Position numbers and translations under genes: made by a program
Assembly (NCBI GenBank): GCA_001564055.1
Contig: LKNB01000026.1
Coordinates: 1 to 40,157 of the forward strand
Length of the DNA: 40,157 nt
Reading direction: 5' to 3'
DNA from: Rhodothermaceae bacterium Tc-Br11_B2g6_7
GTDB lineage: Bacteria > Bacteroidota > Rhodothermia > Rhodothermales > Salinibacteraceae
Part shown: positions 23,421-31,431 of the stretch, piece by piece
Position numbering within the stretch: the first letter of the stretch is position 1
Layout of the letters: each line of letters begins with the position of its first letter
The notes under the pieces: generated by a model
What the model was told of the DNA's origin: nothing
Seen by the model: the letters and a program-made list of their open reading frames with translations, nothing else
Databases searched by the model: none

Positions 23421-24986
23421 CTACCAAAGCCACGCCTCCAGCTTCGCCACCAGTTCCCGGTCGTGCTCCAGGGGTGCATCTTTGCTTGCGTGTTCGATAA
23501 AGTTGGCCATAAGAATCACCCGCTCCTGCCACCGGTCGCGCCGTTCTTCAAGCACACCATTCGTCTCAAACGCGTCGAGTAAGAGGTACAGCATCATCCG
23601 GTAGCTGTTGAGCGTGATCTCACGATAGAGGCGCTGCCGCTCCGGTTCATGATCCCTCGGCTCGCGGCTGATATCCCAGCCGTAGCCATGGAAATTGGCA
23701 TAGTTGATACGCAGGTAATCGTCGCGACCGTGGACGGGGTCGAAGTTCTCTGTGATCTGACGCTTCGTGGCGAAAAAGACATTGTGGATGCCGTACCCGC
23801 TTCCGTTGACGCCCGAATCATCCGGTTTCCAGTCCCGGTTGATAAAGTGCGTGAGGTACTCCCCGTTGCGCGTCGAATTGCCGCAGCAGGTGAACTGGAG
23901 GGATTGGTCAAACAACCAGCCTGACCAAAACCAGGAGAGCTTGACGTCCTTCATATCCTCACGGAAATCCCGCCCTTCGGCCACATGGTTGAGGATGTGC
24001 TCTGGGATTTCAGCCTTCGGTAGATGGTCGTTCACGCGGGCCCAGTCGCCCACCTGCCAGACATGGCTGGGAATGCGACTGCGATGCCCGCCCGTGCCTA
24101 CCGGGAAGGCCACCGCAGGATAGTCCTCAAACTGTTTCCCCCCGGTCACCTCGCGCCGGAAGAAGTGCTGAGCGAGAAGCACAGAGCCGTACTTGTGCCG
24201 CATGAATCCCGCACCATCGCCGTCATAGCTCGTCCCCGTGTACTCCTGAATACTATTAAGCAGGGCAAACAGGCGTTCGTCCGTGGGGTTGGCCAGATAG
24301 GCGTTGTGGAGGGCCCACCAGTCATCGGTGTATTCCTCCCGTGCGATGCGCGGAAGAAGCGGCAGCCAGTCGGCCAGTGACGCGTGGGCAGGTCCGTGGT
24401 GCGGATCTTCGCTCCATCGGTTCAGCGGAATGCCGATAGGCAGCGTCCGCGGATTCACTGCGAGCCATTCATCACGCTGCCGCATCGCTTCCTTCCGGTC
24501 CAGCACGGGTACCGATGCAAACCGAAACGTTTGCTCGAGCTGCTGACCAAACGCTAAATCCCGCTCTTGGGGCGTATCGCCCGGTAGCACCTCACCACCC
24601 GGCTGCAATGGACGATGTGTTTTCGGATCCTTGGGTATGATCTGGTGCTCGGCGCGTAGCGCATGCACCATCGCCACGATGTCCTCCAACTGAGCATGCG
24701 ACAGAAGTCCGGGTTTGTCACTGGCGTGGGCTGCACCACGACGCCGGAGGTCCTCGTCGCTGAAGTCAAAATATGCCAGGTCGAACCCATCCGGGGCATG
24801 ACAGCTGGCACAGGAGGCGCCCGCATCGATGACGCCGGGCGTGCGAAAGGCCTCGATTCCGCGCGCGATCACGTCCGCCCGTTCCTCTGGATCAGCTAAC
24901 GGCGGTTCCTGCGCGGGGACGAGGGTGTCACATCCGCTCAGGCTCACGAAGACGACGAGGCTGAGCACTGCAAGTACAACGCGCAT
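23421..24986 (-). CDS. Mono-haem cytochrome c lipoprotein of unknown role
   Basis: The 521-residue protein starts with a signal peptide and lipobox LSGC (Cys20), so it is predicted to be a lipoprotein exposed to the periplasm or cell surface. One haem-attachment motif CxxCH (ASCASCHAPDGFDLAYFDFS) follows at about residues 54-58. The remaining 400 residues are Trp/His/Tyr-rich with conserved-looking segments (GIPLNRWSEDPHHGPAHAS, DWWALHNAYL, EYTGTSYDGDG, GSVLLAQHFF, FTCCGNSTRNGEYL, IHNVFFATKRQ) but fit no enzyme family I know. The CC pair might form a disulfide. The ATG at 24986 is chosen because it begins the signal peptide. It stands alone, without cytochrome-biogenesis or oxidase neighbours. 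Confidence 0.8.
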   Translation of the reverse strand: MRVVLAVLSLVVFVSLSGCDTLVPAQEPPLADPEERADVIARGIEAFRTPGVIDAGASCASCHAPDGFDLAYFDFSDEDLRRRGAAHASDKPGLLSHAQLEDIVAMVHALRAEHQIIPKDPKTHRPLQPGGEVLPGDTPQERDLAFGQQLEQTFRFASVPVLDRKEAMRQRDEWLAVNPRTLPIGIPLNRWSEDPHHGPAHASLADWLPLLPRIAREEYTDDWWALHNAYLANPTDERLFALLNSIQEYTGTSYDGDGAGFMRHKYGSVLLAQHFFRREVTGGKQFEDYPAVAFPVGTGGHRSRIPSHVWQVGDWARVNDHLPKAEIPEHILNHVAEGRDFREDMKDVKLSWFWSGWLFDQSLQFTCCGNSTRNGEYLTHFINRDWKPDDSGVNGSGYGIHNVFFATKRQITENFDPVHGRDDYLRINYANFHGYGWDISREPRDHEPERQRLYREITLNSYRMMLYLLLDAFETNGVLEERRDRWQERVILMANFIEHASKDAPLEHDRELVAKLEAWLW

Positions 24987-25125
24987 GGCAGGAGCGGTGG
25001 AAGGTAAAGAAGCAACCGCCCCTACGCACGTCCATCTCCGTGCCATCCAGGCTAAGCCCTCATCATTGCCCCCTGCTGGGGTTAATCGCCGGCCATAATG
25101 GTAACTACGTAGCCAAAAATTACTA

Positions 25126-25164
25126 AACTCCCCCTCGCCCCTTCCCTCCTCGCCCACGCACAAA
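25126..25164 (-). repeat. G-rich tract (minus strand) downstream of the Gfo/Idh-like gene
   Basis: The plus strand holds CCCCC, CCCC, CCC and CCC runs within about 30 nt (CTCCCCCTCGCCCCTTCCC and onward), immediately after the stop of the leftward gene at 25169. It is the third case of G-rich nontemplate DNA after a stop codon in this window. Confidence 0.6.
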
Positions 25165-25168
25165 CTAA

Positions 25169-25972
25169 CTACCGCAACCGCGTCATCAGCCGCTCCACAA
25201 GGCGCAGCGTGTGAAACGCCTCCAGCATCGACACCGGTGGCGGACGGCCTTCCGTCACGGCCTGCGCAAACGCCTGGGCTTCGGCAGCGGCGGCTTCCTC
25301 GGGCGCGGTCGTCAGATCGATGACTTGCTGCTGCGCGCCCCGCCCCAGGTACACCTGATGCCGGTGCTCCGTAGGCGCCCGCCGCACGTGGAGCTGCGCG
25401 TACGTGCCGCTATGGAAGCGCAGCCCGGCGCCCAGCGCCGTCGGCCAGGGCCTATCACCCCGCACGGCCTCGGCGTCAATGCGCTGAACGCTGTGGCTAT
25501 GGGCCAGGGCGCAGCAGAGATCAACCGCATCGGCCATCCAGCGCGCCCACGGCGGGGGCTGTGTAGCCTCTGGCACCACCTGCGTCAACTGCACGAGTTG
25601 CGCACGCTTCGACGAGCGGGCTACCTCTGGATGAAAGCGGAGCGGCCGGCTTACGCCAATCTCTACCCCGGCCTCCTCGCCCAGCCGTACCAGGCGTTCT
25701 GCTTCCGTGAGCGACGCGGTAGGGGGCCAGGCCAGCAGCAGATGAAGCCCTTTCTTGAGGGCTGCCTCGGCCAGCCGAAACCGCGCGTCCGCCGGAGCGG
25801 CCATGCAGAGCACATCGGCGGTACCTGCGTCCTCCAGCCGCTGCACGGGTGTAGCGCCCAGCACCGCACGCTGCCGGACCAGCTGGTCCGCTGGGCCGAG
25901 GTAGGCAACACGAAGGGCAAAGGCATCCACAGGCAGCGGCGCAAAGCAGAAAGGGGCCGGGCGGAGAGGCAA
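25169..25972 (-). CDS. Degenerate Gfo/Idh/MocA-family protein
   Basis: About 267 residues from a TTG at 25972; a GTG at 25930 (VDAFALRVAYLGPADQ) is an equally good start. The fold signature is recognisable: a first strand LRVAYLG, then ADVLCMAAPADARFRLAEAA, LKKGLHLLLAWPPTASLTEA and AGVEIGVSRPLRFHPEV, with a C-terminal sheet ending SMLEAFHTLRLVERL. The Rossmann GxGxxG is absent, and the usual catalytic EKP motif reads AWPP, so NAD-dependent dehydrogenase activity is doubtful. It is also shorter than the usual 330-380 residues. It may be a non-catalytic or repurposed relative. It appears monocistronic. Confidence 0.7.
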   Translation of the reverse strand: MPLRPAPFCFAPLPVDAFALRVAYLGPADQLVRQRAVLGATPVQRLEDAGTADVLCMAAPADARFRLAEAALKKGLHLLLAWPPTASLTEAERLVRLGEEAGVEIGVSRPLRFHPEVARSSKRAQLVQLTQVVPEATQPPPWARWMADAVDLCCALAHSHSVQRIDAEAVRGDRPWPTALGAGLRFHSGTYAQLHVRRAPTEHRHQVYLGRGAQQQVIDLTTAPEEAAAAEAQAFAQAVTEGRPPPVSMLEAFHTLRLVERLMTRLR

Positions 25973-26048
25973 GTAAAGCTATAGCGGCGTCGGGTGCAAC
26001 GTGCACCGCACGATCGTGGCCACGGGCTACCGGCCGAGTAGCAGCTGG

Positions 26049-26441
26049 CTACGCCGCAGGCCGGACCGACTCCTCCTTGACTCCAGCTTCTTGCTTTCGC
26101 AACCAGGCCTCCACGTAGCGCCCTGTCGCATAGCAGGCGAGGCCCGCGAGAAACAGGAAATCGTGCACGTAGCCCATCAGACCAGCCCCATTCAACACCA
26201 CCAGCACAACGCAAAGGCCCCCGATAAATAGGAAGTCAACCTTCGGCCGGAGTGCGGTGGAGGTCCAGTCTACACCACGGCCCACAAGATAGCAGGCGAA
26301 AAGCGGAACGAACACCAGCGTGTGGAAAAGCCCCACGAACGGGCTATACGAGACGGCTATCAGCACCAGTGCCCAGCCAAGGAGGAAGAAGAGATCCCGG
26401 GGTTCTCCTTTGAGCGATGTTGACTGGCGGTGGAAGGGCAT
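26049..26441 (-). CDS. Small integral membrane protein, four predicted helices
   Basis: A 130-residue protein with a charged N-terminus (MPFHRQSTSLKGEPRDLF) and four hydrophobic segments (about residues 17-33, 35-53, 70-87 and 90-107). The C-terminus is charged (AWLRKQEAGVKEESVRP). Two similar halves are suggested by CYLVGRGVDW and CYATGRYVEAW at matching positions after helices 2 and 4, so it may be an internal duplication. No named family is recognised. Confidence 0.65.
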   Translation of the reverse strand: MPFHRQSTSLKGEPRDLFFLLGWALVLIAVSYSPFVGLFHTLVFVPLFACYLVGRGVDWTSTALRPKVDFLFIGGLCVVLVVLNGAGLMGYVHDFLFLAGLACYATGRYVEAWLRKQEAGVKEESVRPAA

Positions 26442-26526
26442 GGAGTGCGTACCATATTGAACTCAAGTTCGGGAAAACACGCGCGTGGTCCGCGCATGTT
26501 CGGTCCTGCCAGTGCCGAGGCAGGGG

Positions 26527-27468
26527 CTATGCCTGCACCGCTTCGCACTCCTCCGCAGTGCCTGCCTGGAGGGCCTCCACGTCGCGGCCGAGGGTGCGGC
26601 GCACGAGGCCGGAGAGCACGCGGCCCGCGCCAACCTCCACAAACCGCTCAGCTCCATCGCGGTGCATGTGTTGCAGGGTCTGCGCCCAGCGCACGGGCGA
26701 AAGCAGTTGCTGCAGCAGGCGCTGACGGATTTCGCCCGGGTCCTTGGTGGGCTCGGCTGTCACGTTCAAATACACCGGGCAGCGGGGCTCTGTGATGTCG
26801 AGCGCCTCCAGGGCCTCGCCCAGGCCTTCGCGGGCGTAATCCATCAGCGGCGAATGAAACGCCCCGCTCACCGGCAGCGGGATGACGCGGCGGGCGCCGT
26901 GGGCCTCTGCCCGTTCCATGCCCCGCTTAACGGCGTCCTCGTCGCCCGAGATGACGATCTGCCCGGGCGCATTGAAATTCGCGGGCTGCACCACGCCAGG
27001 CCCGGTTGTCCGCGCTTCTTCGCAGGCAGCCTCCACTGCTTCGTCGTCCGCCCCGATGATCGCAGCCATGGTGCCCGGGCGCTCCTCCCCGGCGGCAGCC
27101 ATGAGTTCGCCCCGGATACGTACCACACGCAGCCCGTCGGCGAACGAGATAGCACCAGCGGCGGCCAGGGCACTGTACTCGCCCAGGCTATGCCCCGCCA
27201 CCATCGCTGGCGTGAGGCCGCGGGCGTCCAACACGGCCATAGCAGCCAGGCTATGCACAAACAGCGCGGGCTGGGTGTTTTCCGTTTGCTTGAGCTGCTC
27301 CTCGGCTGTGTCCGTATGGCCAAACATGAGGTCCGTCAGCGCAAACCCAAGCTGCTCGTCGGCCGCGTCGAAGCGGGCGCGAGCGGTAGCAGAGGCGTCG
27401 TACAGGTCGGCGCCCATGCCTACGGTTTGGGAGCCCTGGCCGGGAAAGAGAAAGGCGGTAATAGCCAT
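26527..27468 (-). CDS. fabD: Malonyl-CoA:ACP transacylase
   Basis: The 313-residue enzyme transfers malonyl from CoA to acyl carrier protein to supply type II fatty-acid synthesis. The N-terminus FLFPGQGSQ, nucleophile Ser94 in GHSLGEYS and catalytic His205 in SGAFHSPLM are all present, as is Arg119 (RIRGELM) that binds the malonyl carboxylate. The ATG at 27468 gives the expected family N-terminus; the upstream ATG at 27570 would run into fabH. It is the last gene of the DUF177-rpmF-plsX-fabH-fabD set, 46 nt after fabH. Confidence 0.96.
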   Translation of the reverse strand: MAITAFLFPGQGSQTVGMGADLYDASATARARFDAADEQLGFALTDLMFGHTDTAEEQLKQTENTQPALFVHSLAAMAVLDARGLTPAMVAGHSLGEYSALAAAGAISFADGLRVVRIRGELMAAAGEERPGTMAAIIGADDEAVEAACEEARTTGPGVVQPANFNAPGQIVISGDEDAVKRGMERAEAHGARRVIPLPVSGAFHSPLMDYAREGLGEALEALDITEPRCPVYLNVTAEPTKDPGEIRQRLLQQLLSPVRWAQTLQHMHRDGAERFVEVGAGRVLSGLVRRTLGRDVEALQAGTAEECEAVQA

Positions 27469-27514
27469 GCTAAAGGAAACGATCGTTGGTTCGAAGGGGG
27501 AACGAATCAGCTGA

Positions 27515-28549
27515 TCAGCCCAGGCTGGCGGATACCTCGGCAAGATTGGTACGAGCCACGTCGGCGCCATCGTACGCCCACTTCACGTAGGAGGCGCCCC
27601 ACGTAAAGCCGCCGCCAAAGGCTGCGAGAATGAGATTATCGCCCCGCTTGAGCTCGCTCTCCCAGTCGTGCAGGCACAGTGGGATGGTGGCGGCAGTGGT
27701 GTTGCCGTAGCGGTCGATGTTGATCATCACCTTATCACGCCCGACCCCCATGCGGCGGGCCGTTGCGTCGATGATGCGCAGGTTGGCCTGGTGCGGGACG
27801 AGGTACGCGACATCGTCGCCCGTGAGGTCGTTGGCCTCCATGACCTCCTCCGCCACCCCGGCCATGCCCTCTACGGCGTACTTGAAGACGGCCCGGCCTT
27901 CCTGCTTGAGGAAATGGGCGTGCGCCTCCACGCTCTCGTGCGAGGCCGGCATCTTGCTCCCGCCGCCCGGCATGCAGAGGAGCTGATCGTGGCTGCCATC
28001 CACATGCTCATGGGCGTCGAGCAGGCCATAGCCATCGGTGTCGGGTTCAAGCAGCACCGCGCCCGCCGCATCACCAAAGAGGATGCAGGTGTTGCGGTCG
28101 GTGTAGTCGATGATGGCGCTCATCTTGTCGGCGCCAATGACGAGCACCTTGTCGTAGCGGCCCGACGTGATAAAGCTGGCGCCGGTGGAAAGTGCAAAAA
28201 GGAAACCGCTGCAGGCAGCAGAAAGATCAAAGCCCCAGGCGTTGGAGGCCCCGATGGCATCCTGCACGAGGCACGCCGTGGCGGGGAAAAGCATATCCGG
28301 GGTGACCGTCGCCACGATGATGAGGTCTACCTCATCGGCCGTGACGCCCCGCTTGTCCAGGGCCTCCTGCGCCGCGCGGGAGGCCATGTAGGAGGTCGCC
28401 TTGTCCTCATCCAGAATGCGCCGCTCCACGATGCCCGTCCGCGTGCGGATCCACTCGTCGTTGGTGTCGACCATCTTTTCGAGGTCGGCATTGGTCAGGC
28501 GTTCGTCGGGGAGGAAGTGGCCTACGGCCGTAATTGCTGCGTGCGGCAT
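27515..28549 (-). CDS. fabH: 3-oxoacyl-ACP synthase III
   Basis: The 344-residue KAS III condenses an acyl-CoA primer with malonyl-ACP to start fatty-acid synthesis. The Cys-His-Asn triad is intact: Cys113 ([13 protein letters not shown]), His253 (VPHQANLRI) and Asn283 ([10 protein letters not shown]). The N-terminal [10 protein letters not shown] and the C-terminal FGGGFTWGA are family hallmarks. It lies 41 nt after plsX and just before fabD in the operon. The length is slightly above the E. coli 317 because of loops around residues 185-215. Confidence 0.96.
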   Translation of the reverse strand: MPHAAITAVGHFLPDERLTNADLEKMVDTNDEWIRTRTGIVERRILDEDKATSYMASRAAQEALDKRGVTADEVDLIIVATVTPDMLFPATACLVQDAIGASNAWGFDLSAACSGFLFALSTGASFITSGRYDKVLVIGADKMSAIIDYTDRNTCILFGDAAGAVLLEPDTDGYGLLDAHEHVDGSHDQLLCMPGGGSKMPASHESVEAHAHFLKQEGRAVFKYAVEGMAGVAEEVMEANDLTGDDVAYLVPHQANLRIIDATARRMGVGRDKVMINIDRYGNTTAATIPLCLHDWESELKRGDNLILAAFGGGFTWGASYVKWAYDGADVARTNLAEVSASLG

Positions 28550-28590
28550 GGGAGAAGGGTTCAGGAAGGGGAGAGAGCGACGGATCCGTG

Positions 28591-29595
28591 CTACGCGTCA
28601 AAGACGGACGCGATGGAGTGGGCAAGGTTTTGCGTGGCAGCGGCTACAGCAGCCAGGATAAGCCGCTCGAAGGCGCGGGGGGACGAGCTGCCGTGCCCGA
28701 TGAGCACATTGCCCGCTACGCCCAGCAGCGGCGTCCCGCCATACTCTTCGTAGTGCAGGCGCTTCGTCACCGTCTTGATGACCTGCATCATCGCCTGCTT
28801 CACCTCGGGCGAGGCGTCCTGCCGCGCCAGCGTCTGTTTCACCATGATGGGGTACGCCGTCACAAAGCCCTCCCCGAACTTCAGCATTACATTTCCAATA
28901 AAGCCATCACACACCACCACATCCACGGTGTGATGCATCACGTCGCGGCCTTCCACGTTGCCGTAGAAGTGAATACCAGGCGTATCGGTGAGGAGATGAA
29001 AGGCGGCCTTCACCTGTTCATTGCCCTTGCCCGGCTCTTCACCAATGTTGAGCAGCCCAACCGAGGGGGTTTCGTTGTTGAAGATCAGCCGACTGTAGAT
29101 GCTGCCCATGCGGGCAAACTGTACGAGATGCTCTGGCTTGCAGTCGACGTTCGTGCCGGCGTCCAGCGCTACGCACTCGCCTTTGATGGTAGGGTAGATG
29201 TTGGGCACGGACGGGCGCAGTACGCCGTTGACGCGCCCCAAGAGGAACAGCGAGGCGGCCATAATGGCGCCCGTATTACCGGCACTGATAAAGGCCCCTA
29301 CCTCGCCGCGCTTGTGAGCGGTAAGGCCCACGTGGATGGATGAGTTGCGCTTTGCCTTAACCGCCGCCGTAGGGCTGTCCGCCATCGTGATAACCTCGGC
29401 CGCATCCTGCACATGGATCGGCAGGTCAGCGGCGGCCGAATGCGCATCGAGCGCGTCGCGTACCACGGCTTCCTGCCCTACCAGCACCACCTCCAGCTCC
29501 TGCGACGTTTCGTGGATGGCGCGCATGGCTCCCTCGACCACCGCGGCCGGGGCATTGTCGCCGCCCATTGCATCCACAGCAACTCGAACAGCCAT
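28591..29595 (-). CDS. plsX: Phosphate acyltransferase PlsX
   Basis: The 334-residue soluble enzyme makes acyl-phosphate from acyl-ACP for PlsY-dependent phospholipid synthesis. The N-terminal [10 protein letters not shown], the [20 protein letters not shown] helix region, [13 protein letters not shown] and [14 protein letters not shown] segments are diagnostic for PlsX. The C-terminal [17 protein letters not shown] is intact. It is the third gene of the operon, between rpmF and fabH. The leader between rpmF and plsX (231 nt) is long for an operon, so an internal promoter is possible. Confidence 0.96.
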   Translation of the reverse strand: MAVRVAVDAMGGDNAPAAVVEGAMRAIHETSQELEVVLVGQEAVVRDALDAHSAAADLPIHVQDAAEVITMADSPTAAVKAKRNSSIHVGLTAHKRGEVGAFISAGNTGAIMAASLFLLGRVNGVLRPSVPNIYPTIKGECVALDAGTNVDCKPEHLVQFARMGSIYSRLIFNNETPSVGLLNIGEEPGKGNEQVKAAFHLLTDTPGIHFYGNVEGRDVMHHTVDVVVCDGFIGNVMLKFGEGFVTAYPIMVKQTLARQDASPEVKQAMMQVIKTVTKRLHYEEYGGTPLLGVAGNVLIGHGSSSPRAFERLILAAVAAATQNLAHSIASVFDA

Positions 29596-29826
29596 ATAGG
29601 GTCAGAAAAGGGTTGGGGAGACAAGAAGCGCCGCGATCCTGCTCGACGGCAGGCGTCAGGCAGGAGAGCGACCATACAGGGGACTCTCCAAAGATAAGAG
29701 ATCTGTAGCGTGACGCAACCGCAGTCCTGACGCTGTGCACGCAACTTGCGCGTACGGGAAAGGCTACCTACTCTTGCGCGAAGGCGGACTGGTGCGACAG
29801 CCCCAGCGGCGCTGCCAGCCTATCGT

Positions 29827-30018
29827 TTACACCAACTCGGTGTGCTCTACGACCTTACGGCCACGGTAGAAACCACAACTCGGGCATGCCCGGTGGTACA
29901 CTTTAGGGCTCCCGCAGTTATTGCACTCCATGACCTCGGGGTTCTTGAGGCTGTTGTAGTACTTGGAGCGCCGCTGGCGCGTGCGTGCTTTCGAATGCCT
30001 GCGTTTGGGATTGGCCAT
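29827..30018 (-). CDS. rpmF: 50S ribosomal protein L32
   Basis: A 63-residue basic ribosomal protein. The start MANPKRRHSKARTRQRRSK is diagnostic for L32, and a four-Cys zinc ribbon follows (CNNC ... CPSC), so this is the zinc-binding form. It sits directly after the DUF177 gene, as in most bacteria, where both concern 50S assembly. Confidence 0.97.
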   Translation of the reverse strand: MANPKRRHSKARTRQRRSKYYNSLKNPEVMECNNCGSPKVYHRACPSCGFYRGRKVVEHTELV

Positions 30019-30068
30019 GAGTCTAAAAAATAAACGTAATCAGAAAAAAAGAATTACCGCGTTGGGTG

Positions 30069-30596
30069 CTATTCGCCCCCGTTGGACGAGCGCAGCGCAC
30101 GCAGGGCTTCCCAGCGAGGATCGATGTCGTCCTCGGAGGCCTCAGCATCGGCTTCTGCGCCAAAGGTGGTCTGCAACTCTTCGTCCTCCGCACCCGGGGC
30201 TACCCGGCGCTGCGGAAGCGCGAGCCTTAGCGTGTCGCGTACGTCCTCAGTGAGGTCGATGATGTGCTGCGTAGGCTCTAATTCACGAACTTCTGCATAG
30301 GGCTCGGTGCTATCGTCGTCCTCAATGCCTGGCGTGGCCACGTAGCGGTCCGCAAAAAGCACCGCATAGCTACCTTCCACCTCTTCATCATACGGCCGCA
30401 GCGTACGGTCGCACTGCAGGTGCGCGGTGGCACGGGCCTGAAACGTGACAAGCACCTTCTGATCGCCATGATCCACGACCAGATCCACAATGATGTCGCT
30501 GAACGTCTCATCGGGGAGGCCCAGGTCGTCTGCCGACGGCGTGCGCTGTAGATGATGAACCCCGGGTTCAAGCGGGGCGAGGTCAAGAGCAAACAT
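30069..30596 (-). CDS. DUF177 (YceD-like) protein
   Basis: A 175-residue acidic protein with the DUF177 core: the segment HGDQKVLVTFQARATAHLQC, then DRTLRPYDEEVEGSYAVLF, followed by IIDLTEDVRDTLRLALPQR. The usual zinc-type Cys pair of the family is reduced to a single Cys here. Family members are linked to 23S rRNA or 50S maturation and nearly always precede rpmF. The C-terminus is a Glu/Asp/Ala-rich tail ending near WEALRALRSS. The ATG at 30596 is preferred over 30629, since MFALDLAPLEPGVH begins the domain. It is the first gene of the leftward lipid/ribosome operon, so the promoter lies in the origin region. Confidence 0.88.
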   Translation of the reverse strand: MFALDLAPLEPGVHHLQRTPSADDLGLPDETFSDIIVDLVVDHGDQKVLVTFQARATAHLQCDRTLRPYDEEVEGSYAVLFADRYVATPGIEDDDSTEPYAEVRELEPTQHIIDLTEDVRDTLRLALPQRRVAPGAEDEELQTTFGAEADAEASEDDIDPRWEALRALRSSNGGE

Positions 30597-31005
30597 GGGA
30601 TGCAGGGTCGCACACGGGCGCAGATTCAACAGAAAGGATCCTCGGCAGCAAGGCCGATTCTCCGTAAGTCACAGATCGGAAGATACCTGTAGTGAAAAAG
30701 TATGGTTCCAAAAGGGCGTGAAGGCCGTGCATGAATCTCCCGCGGGATCGGGGTACTCCCGGCCAACCCCAACCGCTCGTGTTCTATGAAATCCACAGGC
30801 GTTGCCTTGACGTTCACCCCCTCGCTTCATACCATACAGCACGTTGTTAACAGTACGGTAATGCAGGGCGCTGCGCCGGAACGTAACGGAGGCTCTTACG
30901 GCGATACGCCGAGCCGCTGTGCATGTCCGCTATACGGGATGGTTACCCGGAGTAGAGCACCGCAGCGGGACCCGTTGTACTGCTACACTGTGCGAATACT
31001 GTGTG

Positions 31006-31036
31006 TCATCCACAGGCCGACCCAAAGTGTGGGTAA
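31006..31036. promoter_or_regulatory. Pair of DnaA-box-like sites
   Basis: Two 8/9 matches to TTATNCACA in opposite orientation: TCATCCACA on plus and TTACCCACA on minus, with 13 nt between them. They are the best DnaA-box candidates in the origin region. Confidence 0.55.
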
Positions 31037-31383
31037 GTTGTTGAAAACTTGGTTTTGTACGGCCTGCCAGATGCAAGTATCACTTTAAGTCGAGGTGAAG
31101 ACGCAGTACTTCGCATCGGCGAGCAGGCCCTAACGCCCTAATTTTGCGGTATTTGGCACTTGTGCCGGTCCGCGCACAGCAGGAGGCGACGCGAAGTCCC
31201 GCCACTCCAGGCCCTCTCCTGCACGTGCGCCTCTATCCTCATCTAATGTTAATAACTGGTGCATAGCCTTAGGGTGACCCGATGATACCGCGCGTATGAA
31301 GACGCGTAAAGCGTGGACCCTCGATACAGACACCACGTTGGCATGCGCCCTTAATTTTAATTCCTTACTATAGCCGCAGAGGC

Positions 31384-31398
31384 CCCGTGGGGCACGGG
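31384..31398 (+). promoter_or_regulatory. Stem-loop in the dnaA leader
   Basis: CCCGTG and CACGGG form a perfect 6-bp stem with a GGG loop, ending 33 nt before the dnaA start. It could lower or regulate translation initiation of dnaA. The evidence is symmetry only. Confidence 0.35.
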
Positions 31399-31431
31399 CC
31401 AGCGGCAATAGTGTATTGTTGAACCCCGGCT

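Larger units (their letters stand above)
30780..31431. other. Probable chromosomal replication origin (oriC)
   Basis: A noncoding stretch between the divergent DUF177 and dnaA genes. DnaA-box-like 9-mers (consensus TTATNCACA) are seen at 31006-31014 (TCATCCACA, 8/9) and at 31028-31036 on the minus strand (TTACCCACA, 8/9). Weaker ones lie at 30789-30797 (AAATCCACA) and at 30918-30926 on the minus strand (ACATGCACA). An AT-rich patch at 31351-31372 could be the unwinding element. Genes to the left mostly run leftward and all genes to the right run rightward, the pattern expected at oriC. No box is a perfect consensus, so this is a strong inference rather than proof. Confidence 0.65.

Noticed and set aside
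27668..28753. Open frame of 361 codons on the plus strand opposite fabH and the end of plsX
   Set aside because: It is a shadow of two well-conserved enzymes.
30786..31088. Possible 100-residue protein in the dnaA upstream region
   Set aside because: Composition is not protein-like and it overlaps the DnaA-box cluster; the region is better explained as origin DNA.
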